Of a stretch of DNA of 64,000 nucleotides, positions 49,795 through 58,070 are shown piece by piece. The stretch is taken from positions 30,793 to 94,792 of the forward strand of contig NZ_BONY01000037.1 of NCBI RefSeq assembly GCF_016862955.1, read 5' to 3'. Numbering within the stretch: position 1 is the first letter of the stretch; each line of letters opens with the position of its first letter. Under the pieces are notes generated by a model. It did no database searches. It saw nothing but the letters and a program-made list of their open reading frames with translations, and was not told the DNA's origin. The position numbers and the translations under genes were made by a program. Source of the DNA: Rhizocola hellebori (GTDB taxonomy: Bacteria; Actinomycetota; Actinomycetes; Mycobacteriales; Micromonosporaceae).

Positions 49795-49829
49795 CAATGC
49801 CCCCTCCAGCTGGTGGATTGCTTGCGATC

Positions 49830-49949
49830 AGTATGCATTCACCGTCACCACATTGCAACGATAGATCGCAACGGCCGTTGCATTAGGCGGCATAATCATT
49901 GCAATACAAGCGAATCAATGTTGACGCATTATGAAACGCAACGTAGCCT
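49830..49949. promoter_or_regulatory. Divergent promoters with iterated GCAACG operators
   Basis: Minus strand (regulator): -35 TTGCAA (49858-49853), 17 nt, -10 CATACT (49835-49830). Plus strand (ABC): -35 TTGACG (49921-49926), 17 nt, -10 TAGCCT (49944-49949), 6 nt, ATG at 49956. GCAACG occurs at 49855, 49868, inverted (CGTTGC) at 49876 and again at 49938; the pair 49868-49881 forms the perfect palindrome GCAACGGCCGTTGC. ATTGCAAT at 49898 is another palindrome. Confidence 0.7.
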
Positions 49950-49955
49950 TCACGA

Positions 49956-50852
49956 ATGTTTGAACATGAGGGCTACGTACTCGACGTCGAGGGCCTGCGT
50001 ATGCGCTACGGGGCCAGCGATGTCCTGCATGACGTGACGTTTCAGGCTCGACGCGGTGAGGTGCTGGCCATTTTGGGGCCGAACGGGGCCGGCAAGACCA
50101 CCACGATTGAGATCCTGGAGGGGTTCCGGACGCGATCGGCAGGAAAGGTGGAAGTGCTGGGCATCGATCCGGCGCACGGGCCGGACCATTGGCGCGCGCG
50201 GGTGGGGATAGTTCTGCAATCCTGGCGCGACCACGGCAAGTGGGGAGTGCGCGAGCTGTTGGCCCATCTCGCTTCCTACTACGCGGGTGAGACCCGGCCG
50301 TGGGATCCGGACGAGCTTCTCGCCGCGGTCGGGCTGACCGCGCACGCGACCAAGAAGATCAGGATGCTCTCGGGCGGGCAGCGGCGCAGACTCGATGTGG
50401 CTATTGGCATTGTCGGCCGCCCCGAGCTTCTTTTCCTCGATGAGCCGACCGCCGGGTTCGACCCGGAGGCCAGGCGCGACTTTCACGATCTCGTCCACAC
50501 CCTGGCCGCCGAGGGCCGTACCACGATCCTGCTGACCACCCACGATCTGAGCGAGGCCGACAACCTGGCCAGTCGCATCGTTATTCTCAGCGGCGGAAGG
50601 GTGGTCGCCGACGGCACGGCCGAACAGCTGGCCGAGCGCATAGCCGGTCAGGACGAGGTGCGCTGGACCCTTGACGGAGAACGTTTTACCCAGCCGACGG
50701 CGCAGTCCACCCGGTTCGTTTTCGAGCTGTTCCAGCGACACGGCGAGTCGATCGCCGACCTCGAGGTGCGCCGGGCCTCTTTGGAGGACACCTATCTTTC
50801 CTTGGTACGGCAGGCCGAATCCGGCCGCATAGCAGAAGAGGTGGCCAGATGA
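49956..50852 (+). CDS. ABC exporter ATP-binding protein
   Basis: 298 residues, leaderless start. Walker A GPNGAGKTTT, Q-loop VLQSWRD, signature LSGGQRRRLD, Walker B LLFLDEPTAG, and H-loop TTHD are present; an extra C-terminal domain (about residues 230-298) is the DrrA/CcmA-type. It pairs with the permease directly after it, overlapping by 4 bases. Likely exports a drug or lipid-like compound. Confidence 0.9.
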   Translation: MFEHEGYVLDVEGLRMRYGASDVLHDVTFQARRGEVLAILGPNGAGKTTTIEILEGFRTRSAGKVEVLGIDPAHGPDHWRARVGIVLQSWRDHGKWGVRELLAHLASYYAGETRPWDPDELLAAVGLTAHATKKIRMLSGGQRRRLDVAIGIVGRPELLFLDEPTAGFDPEARRDFHDLVHTLAAEGRTTILLTTHDLSEADNLASRIVILSGGRVVADGTAEQLAERIAGQDEVRWTLDGERFTQPTAQSTRFVFELFQRHGESIADLEVRRASLEDTYLSLVRQAESGRIAEEVAR

Positions 50853-51697
50853 GACCTCACACCGTGGCGCTGCGCGCGGGCTGGGCCCGCGGTGTCATCG
50901 AGCTGCGCCAGTCGCTCACCAACGCCGGGGACCTCTTCAATCACTTCTTCTGGCCGACCCTGATGCTTATAACGCTCTACTTCATGCGCGATGTCTCCTT
51001 TGGACAGACCGGATTCAAGCTCGGCACCCTTGTGCTGCCGAGCATTCTGGGCATGAACACGGCGATGGCGATGGTCAGCATGAGCCAGCTGCTCACCGCC
51101 GACCGTGAAGACGGAACGTTATTGCGAGCCAAGGCAACCCCGTACGGCATGCCGAGCTACCTGATCGGAAAGATCATCTCGGTGTCGGGAGGCCTGATCG
51201 TGGATCTCGCGATCTTCCTCATCCCGGCACTGTTTCTCGTGCCAGGCCTCGCGGCGGGCAACGTGAAGTCGTGGCTCACCCTGGCCTGGGTACTCGCGCT
51301 CGGGCTGGTCGCGACACTGCCCGTCGGCGCGGTGCTGGGCTCGGTCTTCACCAGCGCGCGCAGTCAGGGCCTGTTGACACTTCCCATCCTCGGGCTGATC
51401 GCGATCTCGGGAATCTTCTACCCGATAACGGTCCTGCCGCACTGGGTGCAGTGGATCGGCCAAGCCTTTCCGATCTACTGGCTGGGCCTGGGCATGCGCT
51501 CTGCATTGCTGCCGGAAAGCATGGTCAGCGTGGAGATCGGCGAGTCCTGGCGGCACCTGGAAACCGTTGGGGTGCTTGGGATCTGGGCCGTGCTCGGGTT
51601 GCTCTTAGCCCCTGCCCTGCTGCGCCGCATGGCGCGCAAGGAGTCGGGATCATCCGTGGCCCAACGCAGGCAGAAAGCTCTGCAGCGGATCGGCTAG
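50849..51697 (+). CDS. ABC-2 type exporter permease
   Basis: 282 residues with six membrane segments (for example FFWPTLMLITLYFMRD, LPSILGMNTAMAMVSMSQLL, ISVSGGLIVDLAIFLIPALFLVPG, LPILGLIAISGIFYPITVLP). FxYP before the last loop is typical of ABC-2 permeases. ATGA overlap with the ATPase gene. Its substrate is unknown; control by the HTH_38 regulator suggests an inducible efflux pump. Confidence 0.85.
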   Translation: MRPHTVALRAGWARGVIELRQSLTNAGDLFNHFFWPTLMLITLYFMRDVSFGQTGFKLGTLVLPSILGMNTAMAMVSMSQLLTADREDGTLLRAKATPYGMPSYLIGKIISVSGGLIVDLAIFLIPALFLVPGLAAGNVKSWLTLAWVLALGLVATLPVGAVLGSVFTSARSQGLLTLPILGLIAISGIFYPITVLPHWVQWIGQAFPIYWLGLGMRSALLPESMVSVEIGESWRHLETVGVLGIWAVLGLLLAPALLRRMARKESGSSVAQRRQKALQRIG

Positions 51698-51706
51698 CCT
51701 CAACTG

Positions 51707-52276
51707 ATGTTCACACCCGAGCACCTGGTGAGACTGGGATCCGAGGTCGGCGATGCGTGGCGCAGCGGAGCGGAAAGCGATTGGACTGCGCGAGCCGGAA
51801 GCCTGGAGTGGAGCTGTGCCAGAACGGCTGACCACGCGGTCGACACCGTCTTCGCGCCAGCGATCTTTCTGGCGTCCCGGCGGCTGGAAAGCTACCCGGA
51901 ATACGGGGTGAGCACCCTCGGCGACCAAGCCGCACCCCACCAGTACATCGAGGCTGTGGCGACAGCGGTGCGGGTGCTGGAGGCGGTCGTGCTGGCCGCG
52001 GAGCCCGAGGCCAGGGCCGTGATCTGGACCCGGCCACAGCTTGCCGTCCGCGGCCCGCAGGACTTCGCGGCCAGAGGTGCCTTGGAGCTGATCCTGCATA
52101 CGCACGATGTGTGCACCGGGCTCGGCGTGGCGTTCGAGCCGTCCGCCGAGATCTGTGCGGCGTTGCGGGAGCATACGCACCAATGGCCGATGTGGACGGT
52201 CGCGCCGGGATGGCGGGCATTGACGATGGACGGCCCGCCCTGGCGCGACCTGCTACAGGCTTCAGGACGGGCATAG
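51707..52276 (+). CDS. Mycothiol-dependent maleylpyruvate isomerase-like protein (DinB fold)
   Basis: 189 residues, ATG 6 nt after TAGCCT, itself overlapping the permease stop. SLEWSCARTADHAVDTVFAPAIFLASR and ARGALELILHTHDVCTGLGVAFEPSAE are the usual metal/mycothiol-site positions of this family. Many members lack isomerase activity. The downstream 28-bp repeats begin 67 bases after its stop. Confidence 0.65.
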   Translation: MFTPEHLVRLGSEVGDAWRSGAESDWTARAGSLEWSCARTADHAVDTVFAPAIFLASRRLESYPEYGVSTLGDQAAPHQYIEAVATAVRVLEAVVLAAEPEARAVIWTRPQLAVRGPQDFAARGALELILHTHDVCTGLGVAFEPSAEICAALREHTHQWPMWTVAPGWRALTMDGPPWRDLLQASGRA

Positions 52277-52300
52277 CCTCCGGCGGCGTCGCTGAATGCC

Positions 52301-52511
52301 GCCGCCGCGTGCCGCGCTGGCCGCGTGCCGCGCTGGCCGCGCGCCGCGATGTGCGGGCCTGGTTGGCCGCGCCGCGATGTGCGGGCCTGGTTGGCCGCGC
52401 CGCGATGTGCGGGCCTGGTTGGCCGCGCTGCGATGGGGCGGGCCTGGTTGGCCGCGCTGCGATGGGGCGGCCCGGTTGGCCGCGCTGCGATGGGCGGGCC
52501 CGGTTGGCCGC
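52301..52511. repeat. 28-bp tandem repeat (six units) with degenerate leader
   Basis: Units at 52343, 52371, 52399 (identical), 52427 (29 bp), 52456 and 52484; each ends GGTTGGCCGC. Upstream 52301-52342 is an irregular repeat of GTGCCGCGCTGGCCGC. Unit length is not a multiple of three and no frame is coding. It lies between convergent genes and runs into the terminator. Confidence 0.8.
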
Positions 52512-52532
52512 CTGGCGGGCAGGCGGCCAACC
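52502..52532. terminator. Hairpin terminator at the repeat end
   Basis: Perfect 13-bp stem GGTTGGCCGCCTG / CAGGCGGCCAACC, 5-nt loop. The left arm's first 10 bases equal the end of every 28-bp repeat unit, so each unit can pair with the right arm. Confidence 0.65.
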
Positions 52533-52544
52533 TGATCGGGGGTG

Positions 52545-53942
52545 TTAGTCGATGTCGGTCATGGGGCCGTAGCCGGTGCCCACGAGAATGCCGCTGCCGG
52601 TGAACGGAGCGCTGACATTGCCGGTGTGCGGGTAGAGCCTCAGATCGCCGGCGGCGGTGCGGACCAGCAGATCGGTTTTGCCGTCCAGGTTGAGGTCGCT
52701 GAGGTTGATGGCGGTCATCGACCCGAACCCGCTGTCGCCGATGACGATGCCGCTGCCGGTGTAGGGGGCGTTGACGTTCGTGGTGTGGGGGTAGAGCTTG
52801 AGCTGTCCGGTGGCGGCCACCCGCACGAGCAGGTCCACAAAGCCGTCCAGGGTGAGGTCGCCGACGTTGATGGAGTTCATGGTCTCGTACCCGGTGCCGA
52901 TCAGGGTGCCGGTGCCGGTGAACGGTGCCGCCGGATTTCCGGTGTGGTAGTAGACACGCAGGTCACCGGTGCTGGCAACGCGGACGACGAGATCGGTGCG
53001 GCCGTCCCAGTTCACGTCGGCGAGGTTGATCGAGTCCATCTGGCTGAAGTCGGATCCCACGACGGTTCCATTGCCGGTGAAGGGGGCGCTGGGGATTCCG
53101 GTGTGGGCCCACAGCCGCAGTTCGCCGTTGGCGGCCACCCGGGTCAGCAGGTCCGCGCGTCCATCGAGGGTGAGATCGGCGAGGCTGAGCGAATCCATGC
53201 CGCCGTAACCGTTGCCCACGACATTGCCGCTGCCGGTGAACGGGGCGTTGACGTTGCCGGTGTGCGGATACACCCGCAGGTTGCCGGTCGAGGCTTCCCG
53301 GGTCAGCAGGTCCGGCAGCCCGTCGAGGGTGAGGTCGCGCAGCATGCCGGTGGGTGCGCCGCTGCCGCAGTTTCTGCTGGTCACATTGACTGCCGGCGAG
53401 ATGGGTCCGCTGATGTAGAGCGGGCCTGTGTCGGGGTCGCCGTCTGAGCGGATGCCGGACGGGACCCCGTTGAAGTACGACTCGGTCTTGTTGCCGTCCG
53501 CGAGCTCCTCGAAATGCAGGTGGTTGGTCGTGGAGCTGTTCGCACCGGTGTGACCGACCCGGCCCAGCTGCTGGCCCTGCACCACGGTTTGGCCGGTGCT
53601 GACGATGGCTGGAGCGATCATGTGCAGGTAAATGGTCTGCCAGCCATTGCCGTGGTTGATGCGCACCATGTTCCCGCCGCCGGTGTCGTAGCCGGCGAAA
53701 CCAACGGTGCCACCGTAGGAGGCCAGGATCGGCCGGTTCTCTGACACGCCGGAGGTGGCGGTCATGTCGATGTCGTAGTCGTCGTGACCGCGGTAGGTGG
53801 CCAGCGTCCAGGTTTCGCCGCAGGCGAAGGGGAGCTGGAACAGGGGCCGTGGCCCGGCCGCGTTGCCCGGTTGCGGCGCCGCGGCGATGGTGAGCGCGGC
53901 GAGGCTCACCGCGATGAGACGTGCCAATGGTTTCAGGGACAC
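52545..53942 (-). CDS. Secreted M23 peptidase with FG-GAP-like repeats
   Basis: 465 residues; GTG after GAGGAG. Signal peptide LIAVSLAALTIAAAPQPGNAA, then an M23 endopeptidase domain with RGHDDYDIDM (first His/Asp) and NHLHFEE (second His) and a glycine-rich beta sheet. From about residue 200 there are five to six repeats of about 53 residues with the pattern DLTLDGLPDLLTR...LRVYPHTGNVNAPFTGSG, the FG-GAP/VCBS-like calcium-binding propeller. It likely cleaves peptidoglycan cross-links; the repeats are nearly identical in DNA and prone to recombination. Confidence 0.8.
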   Translation of the reverse strand: MSLKPLARLIAVSLAALTIAAAPQPGNAAGPRPLFQLPFACGETWTLATYRGHDDYDIDMTATSGVSENRPILASYGGTVGFAGYDTGGGNMVRINHGNGWQTIYLHMIAPAIVSTGQTVVQGQQLGRVGHTGANSSTTNHLHFEELADGNKTESYFNGVPSGIRSDGDPDTGPLYISGPISPAVNVTSRNCGSGAPTGMLRDLTLDGLPDLLTREASTGNLRVYPHTGNVNAPFTGSGNVVGNGYGGMDSLSLADLTLDGRADLLTRVAANGELRLWAHTGIPSAPFTGNGTVVGSDFSQMDSINLADVNWDGRTDLVVRVASTGDLRVYYHTGNPAAPFTGTGTLIGTGYETMNSINVGDLTLDGFVDLLVRVAATGQLKLYPHTTNVNAPYTGSGIVIGDSGFGSMTAINLSDLNLDGKTDLLVRTAAGDLRLYPHTGNVSAPFTGSGILVGTGYGPMTDID

Positions 53943-54115
53943 GATAAGCTCCTCGGTTTGTCGGGCTGGGACTTGCCCTTCACCCTCGTGCAGGCGGCTG
54001 CTCGTTTCCTATGCGGCAGCTCTGCGCGCAGCTCACAGGCGGTGCCGGCACCCGATTTCGAGGAGGGGGAGGATGCGGGGCGGCGCGATGCCCGGCGCGC
54101 CAATACGATCGGGCG

Positions 54116-54925
54116 ATGGGCAGATTACTTGACCGCGTGGCGCTTATCTCCGACGTGCACGGCAACCTGACCGCGCTTGAGGCGGTCCTGGCCGACATCG
54201 ATGCCCGTGGCATCACCCGGATTTTCAATCTGGGGGACTACGTGGGCAAAGGGCCGCGCGGACGTGAGGTCATCGACGTGTGCCAAGCGCGGTGCGAGGT
54301 CAACCTGCTCGGCAACTGGGACGACTTCCTGCCCGATCCCACCCGCACCTACGACAATGAGGCGCTGGCCTGGTGGCTGGCCCAGCTGTCGCCGGGTCAG
54401 GGGGAGTGGCTGCGCGCCTTGCCCTTCAGCTACGACTTCGTCATGAGCGGGCGGCGGGTCCGGCTCTATCACGCGTCGTCGGGCACCGTGCACAAGCGGG
54501 TGCGGTTCGACCACGACGAGGAGGAGTTCCTGTCCATGTTCCGCAACACGCCGCTGACCGGCGACGGGCCGGAGCCGAATGTGGTCGGTTACGGCGATAC
54601 GCACGACCCGTACTACGAGGTCGATCGGGAGAGGCGCACGCTGTTCAACACCGGAAGCGTGGGCAACTGCATGGACGACCCGACCCCGATCTACGTGATC
54701 TTGGAGGGAGTCCTTGACTCGCTTGAGGAGTCGCCTTTCTCCATCCAGTTCGTGCGCGTCCCCTACGACGTGGAGGCGGAGCTGGCCTTCGCCCGGGCGG
54801 TGGGCATGCCCGCGTGGGACGAGTACGTGTCGGAGCTGCGGCACGGCATCTACCGGGGCGAGATGGGCCTGCCCGAGGGCCCGGGCTACCACCGGCGGCC
54901 ACGGGTTCTCGCGCCGGCCTCCTGA
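54116..54925 (+). CDS. Calcineurin-like metallophosphoesterase
   Basis: 269 residues, ATG 6 nt after TACGAT, no ribosome-binding site. VALISDVHGNLTALEAVL, FNLGDYVGKGPRG, LLGNWDDF and GYGDTHDPYYE provide the D-x-H, GD, GN-D and G-x-TH motifs of the fold. The subfamily is that of YfcE/ApaH-like phosphodiesterases; the final motif has Asp in place of the usual His-x-H arrangement (GDTHD). Convergent with the next gene, 8 bases apart. Confidence 0.8.
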   Translation: MGRLLDRVALISDVHGNLTALEAVLADIDARGITRIFNLGDYVGKGPRGREVIDVCQARCEVNLLGNWDDFLPDPTRTYDNEALAWWLAQLSPGQGEWLRALPFSYDFVMSGRRVRLYHASSGTVHKRVRFDHDEEEFLSMFRNTPLTGDGPEPNVVGYGDTHDPYYEVDRERRTLFNTGSVGNCMDDPTPIYVILEGVLDSLEESPFSIQFVRVPYDVEAELAFARAVGMPAWDEYVSELRHGIYRGEMGLPEGPGYHRRPRVLAPAS

Positions 54926-54933
54926 GCCGGCGC

Positions 54934-55491
54934 TCAGCTCGCCTCGCGCAGCGCGGCTCGGGCCTGCATGAGCGCGAAGCCGAGCAGGTTCAGGCCGCGC
55001 CACTGGGCCGGGTCGAGCGCTCTGGCGTCGTCGGCGGCCAGGCCGATGCCCCAGATCTGGTCCACGGGGCTGGCTTCCACGAGCACTCTGTCTCCGGTAC
55101 CCAGCAAAAAGTATTTAAGTCTTTGGTGTTGACCGAACTTGGCGACGCTTCCGGCGACCACGATCTGAAAGCGCTGCGCCTCCCAGGTGGCGTTGTCGAA
55201 TCCCTTGACCTCACGGCCGAGGGTCTTCGCTTCGTTGGGATGCGACACGGCAAGGATCCGGTCGGCGGCCGCAAAGTCCTTGAAGAGAACCGCTTTGCTC
55301 CACATCATCCAGTGCTCTGCCGTCGCGAAGCTCTGCCCCTGCACTTCGAAAGGCGAGGGCCACCATTGGCTCAGGCACTCAGCGCCGATGCTGCCGTCGG
55401 ATCGCGGCCGGTGGCCCCAGAACATGAGGTATTTGACCCTCGTGCCACCTTTGGTGACGCTGAGCAGGTCGGCGACGGAGCTTGCGAGCAT
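54934..55491 (-). CDS. NADAR-family protein
   Basis: 185 residues (first 22 may be untranslated if the start is at MFWGHR). ECLSQWWPSPFEVQGQSFATAEHWMMWSKAVLFKD and SHPNEAKTLGREVKGFDNATWEAQRFQIVV, then KYFLLGTGDRVLVEASPVDQIWGIGLAADDA, give the NADAR/YbiA pattern (AEHWMM, WGIG). Family members are N-glycosidases acting on ADP-ribose or riboflavin intermediates. Confidence 0.85.
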   Translation of the reverse strand: MLASSVADLLSVTKGGTRVKYLMFWGHRPRSDGSIGAECLSQWWPSPFEVQGQSFATAEHWMMWSKAVLFKDFAAADRILAVSHPNEAKTLGREVKGFDNATWEAQRFQIVVAGSVAKFGQHQRLKYFLLGTGDRVLVEASPVDQIWGIGLAADDARALDPAQWRGLNLLGFALMQARAALREAS

Positions 55492-55532
55492 GGCTGCCAG
55501 TGTGCCCGTTATGGAGTGCGCTGGCCACCACG

Positions 55533-56093
55533 TTATAGGTGGGTGCGCACGACGGCGGTGCGGCCGCCGAGCAGGCGCTGTAGCTCATGAAGGAAGTCGG
55601 GCGTCAGGTCCGGCCAGTTGTGAAACGTTATGGCGGGAGCGCCCACCGCGACGCTGAACTCGCCCTCCCAGTCGCCGATGGGTGCGTCCCACCCGCAGGT
55701 ACAGGTGAAAACCGGCTCGGTGGACTCGTCGAGCCAGATCTGCACCCAGTCGTCGTAGAAGGTGGTGTAGTCCGTCGGTGCGCTGGCGCGGCACTGCCGG
55801 CACCGCGGCTCCTCGTCGTTGCCGGCGGGATGGTGCACCTCGCGGGTGGTGGTGATGTCCACGCCGCTGTTCGCAGTGGCCTGAACCGAGTCGGCCCATG
55901 GAACGTCGACCACCACGCTGCCGAACTCGGCGCCCACCATCCACGCGCTCGGCTGCCACAGCTCGTTGAAGCGATTGTTGAGCGCGATCACCTTCAACTC
56001 AAGCAACTTGGTGGTGATGGTCGCGGCGATGTGCTGGATTTGCCTGTCCGACAAGGCATCCAGTCGCACGACAGTGACACTGAACTCACTCAT
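55533..56093 (-). CDS. Hypothetical protein with Cys motifs
   Basis: 186 residues. N-terminal helical part (DALSDRQIQHIAATITTKLLELK) and a beta-rich middle; RCRQCRASAPTDY and FTCTCGWDAP give a C-x2-C and C-x-C pair that may bind zinc. No family recognised. ATG about 8 nt after TATCGT, no ribosome-binding site. Confidence 0.5.
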   Translation of the reverse strand: MSEFSVTVVRLDALSDRQIQHIAATITTKLLELKVIALNNRFNELWQPSAWMVGAEFGSVVVDVPWADSVQATANSGVDITTTREVHHPAGNDEEPRCRQCRASAPTDYTTFYDDWVQIWLDESTEPVFTCTCGWDAPIGDWEGEFSVAVGAPAITFHNWPDLTPDFLHELQRLLGGRTAVVRTHL

Positions 56094-56177
56094 GATCGCG
56101 GACGATAGCCTACCCGGAGAACCGGCCGGTAGTCAGCGCGGGAGCAAGGTGGCCGGACGTCGTGGGAGCATGGCCTC

Positions 56178-56357
56178 ATGGACCCATCGACGCAGGAAAA
56201 CCGGGATATTCCGAAGTGGACTGTGTGGCGGCAGGACGACAACGGCAACCGTTACATCGTGGCTCATCACGCCGAGCAGGCGGTGGCGCTGACGCAAGCG
56301 GCCGAAATGGAGGCTCGGGGGCACAAACAGCTGTATTGGGTAGAACGTTATAACTAG
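56178..56357 (+). CDS. Small SPOR-like protein
   Basis: 59 residues: ATG, TVWRQDDNGNRYIVAHHAEQ, AVALTQAAEMEARGHKQLYW, stop TAG. The pattern W-x-V-W-x-Q-D-D-N-G-N-x-[FY]...A...E-x-x-G-H-K-Q-x-Y-W-V is a common short actinobacterial protein. It probably binds or modifies cell-wall or surface components, but function is not established. No ribosome-binding site; too short to appear in simple gene lists. Confidence 0.65.
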   Translation: MDPSTQENRDIPKWTVWRQDDNGNRYIVAHHAEQAVALTQAAEMEARGHKQLYWVERYN

Positions 56358-56425
56358 TGCTTGATTGATCGGGGCATCGAGGAACATGATTGACGTTCCG
56401 GGGGGATCTCTTAAAGGAGGTGCTC

Positions 56426-57943
56426 ATGGATCAGATCGATGTACGCACCCAACAGCTGGAAGGACCCTCTCGCCAGCTGGGCGTCAGCCGTCCCCCGCTG
56501 ACCGTCGAGGACCTGCCCGAGCCCGAGGAAGTGTTCAAGGTTTCCCGGCTCGGTGCCCGTCAGCTGTTCATGTACGCGCTCGGCCCCAGCCTCATCGCGC
56601 TGGGTATCTCCATCGGCAGCGGCGAGTGGTTGCTCGGGCCGCAGGCGGTGGGCCAGTACGGTTTCGTCGGGGTGGGATGGATCATCCTGGTCTCGGCCGT
56701 GCTCCAGACGTTCTATAACGTCGAGATCTCAAGGTATGTCATGGCGACCGGGGAAGCGCCGGTCGTCGGCTGGGGGCGGGTGCCGCCCGGCTACCTGCTC
56801 TGGGCCCCGTTCGGGGTCTTCATCATCATTTTCGCGTTCATCGCGGGAGGCTGGGCCGCGTCCGCGGGGCAGGGCGTTTACGCCCTGGTGCACGGCTCGA
56901 TCGCGCCCAGCGGAGCGGAGGAGCCGCGCCTGTGGGCGATCGCCCTGCTGGTGCTGGTGTTCCTGATGACCCTGTTCGCGAAGCGGATCAGCCGCTCACT
57001 CGAGCTGGCGAACTGGGTGATGGTCGGCGCCATTCTGATCGGGCTGCTCGCCATCGACCTGTTCATCGTCCCGTTCGATCTGTGGTGGGAAGGCATTCGG
57101 GGATTCTTCACCCCGGCCGCCCCGCCCGCGGGGATCACCGCCACCCAGCTTGGCGCGCTCGCCGGCTTCACCGCCCTGGCGTCCGGCCTCAACTGGTACG
57201 TGATGGGCCACTACCGCGACAAGGGTTACGGGATGGGCTACCGGACAGGGTTCATCTCGGGCCTGCGCGGCGAGTCCTCCGGGCTGCGCGACAGCGGTGT
57301 CACCTTCGGCGATGACGCGGCCAATGCCGGGCGCTGGCGCCGCTGGTACAGGCTGCTGCTGGCCGACCAGTGGGGCATCTTCTTCATCGGAGCGATGCTG
57401 GGCATGCTGCTGCCTACCATCCTGATGGCCCGCGCGGTCGAGCTTTCCGGCAAGAAGCCGACGACAGCGAATGTGCCCACGTTCGTCGCTTCCGCACTCG
57501 ACGCCGAATACGGCCGTGGGTTGTTCTACGCCGCCTTGATTATCGGTGTGCTGATCCTGTTCAGCACGCAGCTGGGCATCTTCGAGGCTATGGTGCGGGT
57601 GACCACCGACGCCTCGCATGCCAACAGCCCGCGGCTGCGCCGCCTGCTCGACGGCGATCCGCGAAAGTTCTACTACCCGTTCATGCTGGTGCTGCTGGTC
57701 GCGATTTCGATCATTCTGCACCTGGCTCTGCCCGTGAACCTGGTGCAGTGGTCGGCGAACATGTCGAACCTCGGCGCGCTGATCTTCCCGTTCTTGTTGA
57801 TCTACCTCAACCGGCAGCTGCCCAAGGTGGCTCGCCCGAGGCCGTGGCACACCGTGCTGCTTCTGGCCAATGTGCTCTTCTTCGGCTTCTTCTTCATCAA
57901 CTTCATCTCCGACTTCTTCGGTGACCCGTTGGTGACCTTCTAG
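56426..57943 (+). CDS. Nramp-like transporter (divergent), multi-pass
   Basis: 505 residues, very strong AAAGGAGGTG ribosome-binding site. Twelve or so membrane segments. The segment YALGPSLIALGISIGSGEWLLGPQA begins the Nramp-like fold but the DPGN metal motif of true Nramp is replaced by GSGEW, so the substrate may not be a divalent metal. Other positions (GFTALASGLNWYVMGHYRDKGYGMGYRTG) also differ. A terminator follows. Promoter region 56358-56400 has AACATGATTGACG near the start. Confidence 0.6.
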   Translation: MDQIDVRTQQLEGPSRQLGVSRPPLTVEDLPEPEEVFKVSRLGARQLFMYALGPSLIALGISIGSGEWLLGPQAVGQYGFVGVGWIILVSAVLQTFYNVEISRYVMATGEAPVVGWGRVPPGYLLWAPFGVFIIIFAFIAGGWAASAGQGVYALVHGSIAPSGAEEPRLWAIALLVLVFLMTLFAKRISRSLELANWVMVGAILIGLLAIDLFIVPFDLWWEGIRGFFTPAAPPAGITATQLGALAGFTALASGLNWYVMGHYRDKGYGMGYRTGFISGLRGESSGLRDSGVTFGDDAANAGRWRRWYRLLLADQWGIFFIGAMLGMLLPTILMARAVELSGKKPTTANVPTFVASALDAEYGRGLFYAALIIGVLILFSTQLGIFEAMVRVTTDASHANSPRLRRLLDGDPRKFYYPFMLVLLVAISIILHLALPVNLVQWSANMSNLGALIFPFLLIYLNRQLPKVARPRPWHTVLLLANVLFFGFFFINFISDFFGDPLVTF

Positions 57944-57953
57944 GCAACCGCGC

Positions 57954-57993
57954 AGCGGCGGCTCCGTCCTCGATGGCGGGGTCGCCGCTTTTG
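57954..57993 (+). terminator. Hairpin terminator
   Basis: AGCGGCG / CGCCGCT with additional inner pairing, followed by TTTT. Confidence 0.65.
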
Positions 57994-58070
57994 AGCGAAT
58001 CGGCACCTATGCGTAAATATCCCCGCTATGGTCGGTCCAGAAAGTCCACGTGACCGTGCCGGGGGGCGCA

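Noticed and set aside
52343..52511. Possible CRISPR array (28-bp repeats)
   Set aside because: Repeats abut one another with no unique spacers; it is a tandem array next to a terminator.
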